Positions 25,417-32,508 of a DNA stretch of 64,000 bases are shown one piece after another; position 1 is the first letter of the stretch; each line of letters starts with the position of its first letter. Both the position numbers and the translations under genes were made by a program. The DNA comes from Flavobacteriales bacterium UBA2306 (lineage in GTDB: Bacteria; Bacteroidota; Bacteroidia; Flavobacteriales; Weeksellaceae). The notes below the pieces were generated by a model. That model saw nothing but the letters and a program-made list of their open reading frames with translations, did not search any database and had not been told where the DNA came from. The DNA lies in the NCBI GenBank assembly GCA_002345565.1, contig DDVS01000004.1:310001-374000 (forward strand), in the 5' to 3' direction.

Positions 25417-26070
25417 TTATCTATGATTGAATTTTTTCGAAAGCAGGTCTCCGCAAATCTGAATAATGAAAACCAGCACAATTAATAATATAAGGACAGA
25501 ATTCATTACCGCAAAATCGTATCCGATATAACCGTATTGATAACCAACTTGTCCTAATCCACCGGCTCCAACTGCACCTCCCATTGCAGAATAACCAACT
25601 AAAGTAATTAATGTAATACTCACATTATTGATTAATGACGGCAAAGCTTCTGGTAAAAGGACTTTTCGGATGATTTGAAGCGGTTTTGCGCCCATTGCTC
25701 TCGCTGCTTCTATCAAGCCTGAAGGTATTTCCAACAGGCTGTTTTCTACCAATCTCGCGATGAATGGAGCAGAACCTACACTCAACGGAACCAATGCCGC
25801 TGCAACACCAATCGACGTTCCAACGATAGTTCTTGTGAATGGTATCATCCAGACAATGAGAATGATAAAAGGAATCGAGCGGAAAATATTGACTATAATT
25901 GATACGATTTGATGTGATATCTTATTTTCCAATAATTGTCCTTTTCTTGTAAGGAAAAGAAAAATTCCCGTCGGTAATCCTAAAACAAATCCGAAAAATC
26001 CTGAAACCAAGGTCATTACAACAGTTTCAATCGTCCCTTGAAATAACAAATTGATAATACTATCCGACAT
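25417..26070 (-). CDS. metI: Methionine ABC transporter permease
   Basis: Inner-membrane permease of 217 residues with five predicted helices. The conserved EAA loop that contacts the ATPase reads GLIEAARAMGAKPLQIIRKVLLPEALPSL. Other features are MetI-like RSIPFIILIVWMIPFTRTIVGTSIG and GYSAMGGAVGAGGLGQVGYQYGY. The start overlaps the end of metN by 11 bases, which indicates translational coupling. Confidence 0.94.
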   Translation of the reverse strand: MSDSIINLLFQGTIETVVMTLVSGFFGFVLGLPTGIFLFLTRKGQLLENKISHQIVSIIVNIFRSIPFIILIVWMIPFTRTIVGTSIGVAAALVPLSVGSAPFIARLVENSLLEIPSGLIEAARAMGAKPLQIIRKVLLPEALPSLINNVSITLITLVGYSAMGGAVGAGGLGQVGYQYGYIGYDFAVMNSVLILLIVLVFIIQICGDLLSKKFNHR

Positions 26071-27088
26071 AACCTAAAATTTCTGTGTTTACATATTCAT
26101 TTTCCAAGTAAGCCAAAGCTTCATTGGTATTTCCTTCTTTCAGTTCCAAAAGCAAAACGCCGAAGTTCAAGTGACCAACATATTCTAATTGAGCACTGAT
26201 AATCTTTGCTTTAACATTGAATTTTTCGTATAAATTAATGATAACAGAACTCTGCGCTTCGTTTCCGCTAATGAGAATTTTGACCAAAGGATTATTGTCT
26301 TCGCTATTAATATTACTTATAGAATTCTGATAAATCGAAGGCAATTCCACATTCAAAGAAGATTGAATGAAACCTTTTGTGATTTCTTTTTCCGGATGAA
26401 TGAAAATCTTTTCTACCTTTCCTTGTTCGGCTAATTGTCCATTGTCAATCACCGCAACTTTATCACAAATACTCTTAATCACTTCCATTTCGTGAGTGAT
26501 GAGAAGAATTGTAAGATTTAATTTTTGATTGATAGACTTTAGAAGTTGTAGAATCGATTTCGTGGTTGCTGGGTCAAGCGCACTTGTCGCTTCGTCACAT
26601 AACAAAACTTTCGGGTCATTTGCCAAAGCTCTTGCAATCGCAACTCTCTGTTTTTGTCCGCCTGAAAGGTTCGCGGGATAATCTTTTGCCTTTTCTTTCA
26701 GCCCAACCAATTCCAAAAGCGAGTCCACTTTTTCCTTGATTTCCGATTTCGATTTTCCTTCCAATTCCAACGGAAAAGCCACATTATCAAAAACAGTTCT
26801 TGATGATAACAAATTGAAATGCTGGAAAATCATCGCAATTTTTCTTCGTTCCAAGGTCAGTTGAGAATCGGAAAGTTTTGTCAATTCAATTCCATCAACA
26901 ATGACTTTTCCATCGTTTGGTTTTTCCAAAAGATTGACGCATCGGATGAGTGTACTTTTTCCCGCGCCCGAAGTTCCAATTACACCGAAAATTTCCCCTT
27001 TTTCAACAGTCAGGGAAACGTCCGACAAGGCTTGGATAACCTTATTTTTGGTAGTAAAACGTTTGGAAACGTTTATCAATTCAATCAT
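26060..27088 (-). CDS. metN: Methionine ABC transporter ATP-binding protein
   Basis: ATPase of 342 residues. It has Walker A GTSGAGKSTLI, the Q loop in IFQHFNLLSS, signature NLSGGQKQRVAIARAL, Walker B VLLCDEATSALDP and the H-loop LITHEMEV. The C-terminal ~75 residues (VKILISGNEAQSSVIINLYEKFNVKAKIISAQLEYVGHL) are a NIL regulatory domain, which in characterised MetN proteins binds methionine and inhibits transport. It is the first gene of the operon. Its leader carries a small ORF and a terminator, so expression is probably also controlled by attenuation. Confidence 0.95.
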   Translation of the reverse strand: MIELINVSKRFTTKNKVIQALSDVSLTVEKGEIFGVIGTSGAGKSTLIRCVNLLEKPNDGKVIVDGIELTKLSDSQLTLERRKIAMIFQHFNLLSSRTVFDNVAFPLELEGKSKSEIKEKVDSLLELVGLKEKAKDYPANLSGGQKQRVAIARALANDPKVLLCDEATSALDPATTKSILQLLKSINQKLNLTILLITHEMEVIKSICDKVAVIDNGQLAEQGKVEKIFIHPEKEITKGFIQSSLNVELPSIYQNSISNINSEDNNPLVKILISGNEAQSSVIINLYEKFNVKAKIISAQLEYVGHLNFGVLLLELKEGNTNEALAYLENEYVNTEILGYVG

Positions 27089-27099
27089 TTTTATTCATT

Positions 27100-27144
27100 A
27101 GTTAAAAAATAAAAAACCTTTCACATAGAAGTATGAAAGGTTTT
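27100..27144 (-). terminator. Attenuator terminator in the metN leader
   Basis: On the minus strand AAAACCTTTCA/TGAAAGGTTTT forms a perfect 11-bp stem (27113-27123 with 27134-27144) followed by TTTTTTATTTTTT, 12 bases before the metN ATG. No gene lies just upstream for it to terminate, so it must act on the leader. Confidence 0.75.
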
Positions 27145-27154
27145 CAAAATAAAC

Positions 27155-27231
27155 ACACTATTATTACTTCTTCATATATATTCGAAAAGTTAAATCGTAG
27201 CAACAAAACATTCTTCCTGACATAATAGTGT
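27155..27231 (-). promoter_or_regulatory. Leader RNA stem enclosing the metN short ORF
   Basis: ACACTATTAT (27231-27222) pairs perfectly over 10 bp with ATAATAGTGT (27164-27155). The two strands touch the start codon and the stop codon of the short ORF, so translation and this stem are mutually exclusive. Confidence 0.5.
27164..27223 (-). CDS. Putative leader peptide of the methionine transport operon
   Basis: An ORF of 19 codons plus stop encodes MSGRMFCCYDLTFRIYMKK, with three Met (1, 5, 17) and a Cys-Cys pair. It starts about 20 bases after the transcript start predicted from a well-spaced promoter (TTG-N20-TACTTTTG). It ends 20 bases before the attenuator stem. Sulfur amino acid codons in a leader of a methionine importer fit ribosome-mediated sensing of Met (or Cys) supply. 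The last Met codon and the stop lie in RNA that could pair weakly with the terminator region. Function is inferred; I know no described homologue. Confidence 0.55.
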   Translation of the reverse strand: MSGRMFCCYDLTFRIYMKK

Positions 27232-27248
27232 TTTAAAAAAAGCCTGTG

Positions 27249-27279
27249 CAAAAGTAAAAACTCAATTCATACTAAACAA
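27249..27279 (-). promoter_or_regulatory. Promoter of the metNIQ leader
   Basis: On the minus strand TTG (27279-27277), 20 bases, then TACTTTTG (27256-27249). Both elements and the spacing fit the Bacteroidetes primary sigma factor consensus. This is the best-formed promoter in the window. Confidence 0.7.
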
Positions 27280-27349
27280 GTATAATTTAAAATAAATGAC
27301 AAATGTCAGTTTTTATAATAATCGTTTGAGCTACTTTTTCCGCCTGTAG

Positions 27350-27571
27350 TTTATCCTGAGCTTGTCGCAGGACTCCCAAACCTAACGCAGTGGTTCGACG
27401 AAGTCAATCTTTTCACTCCACTGCGTTGCGTAAAAAGGATTTCCGCTCAAGTCGGGTCGCGACAATTCGACTTCAAATTTTAGAATAATATTTACCGTGA
27501 AGTTTGTCATTCCGTAGGAATCTAAATATAACATTTATAGTTTCCGTTGTTGAGATTCCTGCGGAATGACA
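27350..27571. repeat. Cluster of palindromic intergenic repeats
   Basis: Three elements lie in the 438-base gap between the metN leader and the next gene. (1) TCCTGAGCTTGTCGCAGGA near 27354, a known type of short palindrome. (2) AACGCAGTGG (27384-27393) with CCACTGCGTT (27418-27427), a perfect 10-bp inverted pair. (3) 27505-27523 and 27553-27571, 19-base arms around TGTCATTCCG(T/C)AGGAATCT with one mismatch. No ORF or promoter was found here. These look like remnants of REP- or MITE-like elements. Confidence 0.65.
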
Positions 27572-27661
27572 ATATTATGTTTAAGGACTACAAACAGTTT
27601 TAAAAACCAACTTCTAAAATCTCATATCTTTTCTTACATTTACTAAAAATTAATTTTCCGA

Positions 27662-29062
27662 ATGGTTCTAAGCAGGATTTGGTCCGCCTTCATCATAATT
27701 GCAATTGCGGTTGCATCTGTCAAATATTTTAGTTCTGAGAATTACAGTCAGATTTTCAACGATATGGTTGTTGGAAAAGGGGGCGATACGATTCAGATTT
27801 CTCAAAAACCATTGGCTCAGATGTCGACTGAGATTCAGAAATCTTTACTGACCAATCCGGATTTCGAAGAAAGTCACATCCATTACAAAATGGATTCTCT
27901 TCAAAATGTCAAAACTTACAGAGTTGCAGAAACCGATGGTGTGATTGGAACCAGCGAAACAGCGGTCAACATCTGCCTGAAATTGATTGGAATTATGGCT
28001 TTATTTATGGGCTTTATGAGCATTGCTGAAAAAGCAGGCGGAATTAATTTCCTTAGTCGATTGATTCAGCCATTCTTCTCGAAATTATTTCCAGAAATTC
28101 CAAAAAATCACCCTTCATTCGGGCATATGATGTTGAATTTCAGCGCCAATCTTCTTGGTCTGGACAACGCTGCAACACCTTTTGGACTTAAAGCAATGGA
28201 AAGTCTCCAAACCCTGAACCCTGATAAAGATAAAGCGAGTAATGCACAAATTATGTTTCTCTGTCTTCACGCCAGCGGATTGACATTGATTCCGGTTTCC
28301 ATTATTGCGATTCGTTCTTCAATGGGTTCAGAAACACCAACAGATATCTTTCTGCCTTGTATGATTGCGACTTTTTGTGCAACAATGGCAGCGATGATAA
28401 TTGTTTCTATCAGACAAAAAATCAATCTTTTTCAGCCGATTGTTTTAGCTTACGTTGGCGGAATTTCAGCGATTATTGCATTGTTGGTTTTGTATCTCGT
28501 TCAATTGAATAAAGAAGAATTAGACTCATTCAGCAAAGTGATGAGCAACGGAATTATCCTGTTGATTTTCTTTGCAATAGTTCTCGGCGCAGTTTATAAA
28601 AAAATCAACATTTTCGATGCGTTTATTGACGGTGCAAAAGAAGGATTTACAGTTTGCGTCAAGATTATTCCATATTTGGTTGGGATGTTGATTGCGATTT
28701 CGTTACTCAGAACCAGTGGCGTTTTTGATGTGATTATTGACGGAATGAAATGGATTGCCAGTGCATCACATCTCGATACAAGATTCGTGGACGGATTACC
28801 GACAGCTTTGATAAAACCGTTATCGGGTTCCGGAGCTCGCGGAATGATGGTGGACACAATGAAAACTTTTGGAGCTGATAGTTTTCCGGGGAAATTATCC
28901 GCAATTCTTCAAGGGAGTTCTGATACGACTTTCTATGTCATTGCGGTTTATTTTGGTTCGGTTGGAATTAAAAATACAAGATACACCGTTGGTTCGATGC
29001 TTTTGGCAGATTTGGTTGGCGTGATTACTGCGATTGTTTTGGCTTATTTGTTTTTTGGGTAA
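27662..29062 (+). CDS. SpmA-SpmB-type nucleoside recognition (Gate) domain membrane protein
   Basis: Polytopic membrane protein of 466 residues. The first half resembles SpmA (NFSANLLGLDNAATPFGLKAME, then LCLHASGLTLIPVSIIAIR). The second half resembles SpmB (AKEGFTVCVKIIPYLVGMLIAISLLRTSGVFDVI, PLSGSGARGMMVDTM, LQGSSDTTFYVIAVYFGSVGI). In Bacillus these are two spore-maturation proteins; here they are fused. The Gate/nucleoside-recognition family includes transporters. A non-sporulating flavobacterium must use it for something else, unknown. A periplasmic or cytoplasmic loop of ~60 residues follows the first helix. Confidence 0.82.
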   Translation: MVLSRIWSAFIIIAIAVASVKYFSSENYSQIFNDMVVGKGGDTIQISQKPLAQMSTEIQKSLLTNPDFEESHIHYKMDSLQNVKTYRVAETDGVIGTSETAVNICLKLIGIMALFMGFMSIAEKAGGINFLSRLIQPFFSKLFPEIPKNHPSFGHMMLNFSANLLGLDNAATPFGLKAMESLQTLNPDKDKASNAQIMFLCLHASGLTLIPVSIIAIRSSMGSETPTDIFLPCMIATFCATMAAMIIVSIRQKINLFQPIVLAYVGGISAIIALLVLYLVQLNKEELDSFSKVMSNGIILLIFFAIVLGAVYKKINIFDAFIDGAKEGFTVCVKIIPYLVGMLIAISLLRTSGVFDVIIDGMKWIASASHLDTRFVDGLPTALIKPLSGSGARGMMVDTMKTFGADSFPGKLSAILQGSSDTTFYVIAVYFGSVGIKNTRYTVGSMLLADLVGVITAIVLAYLFFG

Positions 29063-29098
29063 TAATTTGCCAATCTAAGAAGGTGTAAAAAAACCTTT

Positions 29099-29234
29099 AA
29101 ACCACAAAAGTCACATAAGAAAATCGAAAAAACTGTTAAAAAAGAGACAAAAGCTAAGGTTTTTAAAACAGATTTCTTTTTTGAACTTTTATTAAACTAA
29201 AAAAAAGTAACAGCTTTTGTTACTTATGTGGTTT
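29099..29234. repeat. Intergenic palindromic repeat, AACCACAAAAGTCACA type (copy 2)
   Basis: Left arm 29099-29119 (AAACCACAAAAGTCACATAAG) and right arm 29214-29234 are inverted copies of 21 bases with a few mismatches, around an AT-rich spacer of ~95 bases. The left arm is nearly the same as the arms at 1646 and 43603. Confidence 0.65.
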
Positions 29235-29283
29235 CAATGAAAATTTGAACAGACTCTAAATCCGAACAATTAAAACCTAATCA

Positions 29284-29676
29284 ATGATTCAAGATAAAGA
29301 TTTTACGCTTAGATTAATAAGACAATTAACGCAGGCTTTAGAAAAATTATTGCTTGGAAAACAGGAGGAAAGCTTAATGCAGAAAGAGTTGGATTTTGAT
29401 TCTTTGATGAAGGATATTTTTAAAAAGGATTTTAATGATATTGCTTCAAAGTCCAAAGAAAAAATTATCGAAATCGTAAAAGAAAGAGAGCCTAAAGACC
29501 ACGCAGATTATTACGAGATGCTTGGGAATCTTTTTATGTTTCATTACAGAACGGAAAGTAAACTTGATTTTGCTGACAAAGCCAAAATATTCTACGAATT
29601 ATATCTGAAAACCAGCGGAATTTTCGCCTTACCAGTTATTAATAGAATCAACGAATTGAAAGTTGTATTAAAATAA
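29284..29676 (+). CDS. Hypothetical cytoplasmic helical protein
   Basis: Protein of 130 residues, not recognised. It appears all-helical, charged, without signal or membrane segment. Features are FTLRLIRQLTQALEKLLLGKQEESL at the N-terminus and a TPR-like stretch (ADYYEMLGNLFMFHYRTESKLDFADKAKIFYELYLKTSG). The N-terminal part recalls small DUF6483-like proteins, but I cannot assign it. It stands alone between a repeat and the alpha/beta hydrolase gene. Confidence 0.6.
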   Translation: MIQDKDFTLRLIRQLTQALEKLLLGKQEESLMQKELDFDSLMKDIFKKDFNDIASKSKEKIIEIVKEREPKDHADYYEMLGNLFMFHYRTESKLDFADKAKIFYELYLKTSGIFALPVINRINELKVVLK

Positions 29677-29730
29677 ATTAATTTTGACTGTTTTAGTGGG
29701 ATTAAAATAAAAAGATTGTTCTTTTATTTG

Positions 29731-29738
29731 TATTTTTG
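29731..29738 (+). promoter_or_regulatory. -7 box TATTTTTG for the hydrolase gene
   Basis: Exact TAnnTTTG match 19 bases before the ATG at 29758. Confidence 0.45.
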
Positions 29739-29757
29739 ACGGCTATCCGAAATTATT

Positions 29758-30519
29758 ATGATTTTCAGTACAAAAAAACAAAGTAAATTTAGTTATGTAG
29801 AAGCAGGAGAAGGACATCCAATGGTGTTGCTTCACGGTTTGATGGGCGGTTTGAGTAACTTCGATAAAATGATCAAATTCTTTTCGGATAAAGGTTATAG
29901 AGTTCTTGTTCCGCAACTTCCTATTTATGATTTACCGATTCTGAACACCAATCTTGCATCAATCGCCAAGTTTGTGGCAAAATTTATCACAGAGGTTGTT
30001 GGAAAGCCGGTGACAATAGTAGGAAACTCTATGGGTGGACATATTGGATTAATACTTACCACCACACGACCGGAGTTGGTTAGAAATCTTGTGCTTACAG
30101 GGAGTTCCGGACTTTATGAAAGAACTTTTGGAGACAGTTTTCCGAGAAAAAGTGATAAAGAGTATATCAAGAAAAAAACTCAGGATGTTTTCTATGACCC
30201 GATTGTCGCAACGGATGAGTTGGTAGACGAGGTTTTTGCGGTCGTAAATGACAGAATGAAAGGTATAAAAACCGTGATGCTGGCAAGAAGTGCCATCAAA
30301 CATAATATGCTGGCCGATTTGCCCAAAATCACCTGCCCTACCTGCATCATTTGGGGAAAACAAGACAATGTTACACCACCAGAAGTGGCGGAAGATATGC
30401 ACAAATTTATCCCAAATTCTGAGTTACACTGGATTGATGAATGTGGGCATGCCGCAATGATGGAAAAACCGCATGAGTTTAACGAAATTCTTTATGAATG
30501 GCTTAAAAGAGTGATGTAA
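29758..30519 (+). CDS. Alpha/beta hydrolase
   Basis: Protein of 253 residues with an alpha/beta hydrolase fold. The oxyanion-hole region is VLLHGLMGGLSNF and the nucleophile elbow is VGNSMGGHIGL (Ser91). The acid is the Asp in CIIWGKQDNVTPPEVAE and the His is in DECGHAAMMEKP. It has no signal peptide, so it is cytoplasmic. The substrate is not predictable; such enzymes act as esterases, C-C hydrolases or lipases. It is followed by engB after ~90 bases, probably in the same transcript. Confidence 0.85.
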   Translation: MIFSTKKQSKFSYVEAGEGHPMVLLHGLMGGLSNFDKMIKFFSDKGYRVLVPQLPIYDLPILNTNLASIAKFVAKFITEVVGKPVTIVGNSMGGHIGLILTTTRPELVRNLVLTGSSGLYERTFGDSFPRKSDKEYIKKKTQDVFYDPIVATDELVDEVFAVVNDRMKGIKTVMLARSAIKHNMLADLPKITCPTCIIWGKQDNVTPPEVAEDMHKFIPNSELHWIDECGHAAMMEKPHEFNEILYEWLKRVM

Positions 30520-30612
30520 CTCTATTCAAAATAAAAATATCCAGAACCATTAGGAAATTAAGTTTTAATTAAAATAAATTTGATTCTTAATGGTTTTTTA
30601 AATGATAAAAAT

Positions 30613-31236
30613 ATGGTAATCAAAACCGCAGAATTTGTAAAAAGCAGTCAGAAATGGCAAGATTGTCCAGAACCGAATTTGCCAGAATATGCTTTTATAG
30701 GACGTTCCAATGTGGGAAAATCTTCGCTTATCAACGCCATGATGAATCATAAAGATTTGGCGAAAACTTCACAAACACCAGGTAAAACGCAACTGATTAA
30801 TCATTTTTTGGTCAATGAAAATTGGTATCTTACAGATTTACCTGGTTATGGATATGCCAAGGTATCAAAAAGAATCAGAAAAGATTTTGAAAAATTGATT
30901 ACTAATTATATTCTTAACAGAAGAAATCTCGTTAATCTATTTGTTCTTATTGATATTCGCCATAATCCTCAGAAGATTGATATGGAATTTATTGAGTGGT
31001 GTGGAGAGAGCGGAATCCCATTTTCCATTGTGTTTACCAAAGCAGATAAAATGAAACCCAATGCAGCGAAAGACAATGTGGAAAAATATAAAGAAGAATT
31101 GCTGAAAACATGGGCAGATTTGCCAGAAATCTATGTAACCTCCGCAGAAAAAAAAGAAGGCGGCGATCTGATTTTGAATTTTATCCAGAAAACCAATGAG
31201 TTTTTGACCAATAACAAAGTAAATTTCAATGAATAA
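30613..31236 (+). CDS. engB: Ribosome biogenesis GTPase YihA/YsxC (EngB)
   Basis: A GTPase of 207 residues needed for maturation of the large ribosomal subunit. G-motifs: G1 GRSNVGKSSLIN, G2 region SQTPGKTQLIN, G3 DLPGYGYAKV, G4 FTKADKMK and G5 TSAEKKEG. The ATG at 30613 gives the usual start MVIKTAEFVKSSQ. An open frame of 11 codons upstream is not typical of the family. The elaA-like gene overlaps its end by 8 bases, indicating coupling. Confidence 0.94.
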   Translation: MVIKTAEFVKSSQKWQDCPEPNLPEYAFIGRSNVGKSSLINAMMNHKDLAKTSQTPGKTQLINHFLVNENWYLTDLPGYGYAKVSKRIRKDFEKLITNYILNRRNLVNLFVLIDIRHNPQKIDMEFIEWCGESGIPFSIVFTKADKMKPNAAKDNVEKYKEELLKTWADLPEIYVTSAEKKEGGDLILNFIQKTNEFLTNNKVNFNE

Positions 31237-31678
31237 ACTGGTGTGGAACATCAAAACATTTGATGAGCTTACAACAAAAGAACTTTATGCCATTATAAAA
31301 GCAAGAGTTAATGTATTTGTAGTAGAACAAGACTGTCCTTATCCGGATTTGGATGATTATGACCAAAAAGCCATTCATCTTTGGGCCGATATGGAAGGAG
31401 AGGTTTTTGCTTATTGCAGGATTTTTGATCAAGGAATTAAATACATGGAAAGTTCTATCGGCCGAGTTATTACTACAGAAAAAGCCAGAGGTACAGGTTT
31501 AGGAAAGCAGCTTATAGAGTACGCTTTGGACATTATCAATAACCGTCTGGGAACCTCCGAGGTTAGAATTTCTGCTCAAGATTATTTACTGAATTTTTAC
31601 TCTGGATTCGGGTTTTTGGATACCGGCAAGAAATACCTTGAAGATAATATTCCGCATACAGAGATGCTGAGGAAATAA
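31229..31678 (+). CDS. GNAT family acetyltransferase, ElaA type
   Basis: Protein of 149 residues with the ElaA pattern. It begins WNIKTFDELTTKELYAIIKARVNVFVVEQDCPYPDLDDYD. Next come the acetyl-CoA-binding core IGRVITTEKARGTGLGKQLIEYAL (R/QxxGxG/A) and the late motif VRISAQDYLLNFYSGFGF. The substrate of ElaA proteins is not established. It overlaps the engB reading frame by 8 bases and is followed by a hairpin at 31681. Confidence 0.88.
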   Translation: MNKLVWNIKTFDELTTKELYAIIKARVNVFVVEQDCPYPDLDDYDQKAIHLWADMEGEVFAYCRIFDQGIKYMESSIGRVITTEKARGTGLGKQLIEYALDIINNRLGTSEVRISAQDYLLNFYSGFGFLDTGKKYLEDNIPHTEMLRK

Positions 31679-31680
31679 AA

Positions 31681-31712
31681 ATAGCCTAGAGAATAAACCC
31701 TAAGCTATCTTT
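31681..31712 (+). terminator. Terminator after the ElaA-type gene
   Basis: AATAGCCTAG/CTAAGCTATT-like stem with one G-T pair, followed by CTTTTC, directly after the stop. Confidence 0.6.
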
Positions 31713-31836
31713 TCTGAAAAATGAATGTATTTTGATTCGTGTTCTTACGATTATTAGTTTCGGGAGCAAAATTAAATACATAAAATCACATTTCCTTACG
31801 GGAAACCGTAAAATGGGAAAAAAAATTAAAAAAAAA

Positions 31837-32502
31837 TTAAATTATTCCCAAATCTTTACAAAAAGCAATCATTTGTTCGTTATTATTGACTTTTAATTGA
31901 ATCTTTATAGTGTTCAATCTTTTCTCTACACTGCTCAAACTATTTGGAATAAGATCAAGAGTTTTTAAATGTTTAGGGATTTCCTTTTGAAGAACACCTT
32001 CGGAAAGTAGCTGAAGAATGGTAATATCATAATTACTAAACTCCAAGGTATTAAGACTTTTAACAGGCAATTTAAGATTATGAGAAAGATAGCTTTTACC
32101 TTCGTAAACCGCTTCTACCGCATTTTTTAACTCTTTGGAATCAGATCTTGCTTTTCTCACATAGGCATTAATGTCGTCATCTTTAAAAAGAGAATCTATA
32201 ACGCCCAATCTGTGTTCCGCAGAAAAGACAATTGTTCTAAGCTTTGGTTGATTTTCCCTGCAACATTTAATAAGCTCTCTTCCATTTTTTATGTTTTGAT
32301 TTCTATGATCCTCTTCAAACGATAAATCTGTAATTAAAACATCATAAGGCAGGCCAGACTTCAATGCTTTTTTATGGCAAGCATAAGCGTCATCACAGTA
32401 ATAAACGTAGTCTATTACAGGAATTTTTAGCTCCTCCATTACTTTCTGAACAGAAAAATTACTGCTCTCATGATCTTCTGCAATTAAAATTTTTTGGAAC
32501 AT
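31837..32502 (-). CDS. Response regulator with LuxR-like output
   Basis: Protein of 221 residues. The receiver domain (1-125) has the acidic pocket ILIAEDHESS, the phospho-acceptor Asp59 in VLITDLSF, the Thr/Ser position in IVFSAEH and the conserved Lys in AYVRKARSD. The C-terminal helix-turn-helix (about 155-215, YDITILQLLSEGVLQKEIPKHLK, then SSVEKRLNTIKIQLKVNNNEQMIAFCKDLG) fits NarL/LuxR-type DNA binding, though more diverged than usual. Its start is 6 bases after the sensor kinase stop, so the pair form a two-component system. Confidence 0.85.
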   Translation of the reverse strand: MFQKILIAEDHESSNFSVQKVMEELKIPVIDYVYYCDDAYACHKKALKSGLPYDVLITDLSFEEDHRNQNIKNGRELIKCCRENQPKLRTIVFSAEHRLGVIDSLFKDDDINAYVRKARSDSKELKNAVEAVYEGKSYLSHNLKLPVKSLNTLEFSNYDITILQLLSEGVLQKEIPKHLKTLDLIPNSLSSVEKRLNTIKIQLKVNNNEQMIAFCKDLGII

Positions 32503-32508
32503 ACGCTT

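Noticed and set aside
27113..27250. SAM riboswitch upstream of metN
   Set aside because: No SAM-I or SAM-II core motif was seen. The region holds an ORF within a single 10-bp stem. A covariance-model search was not possible here.
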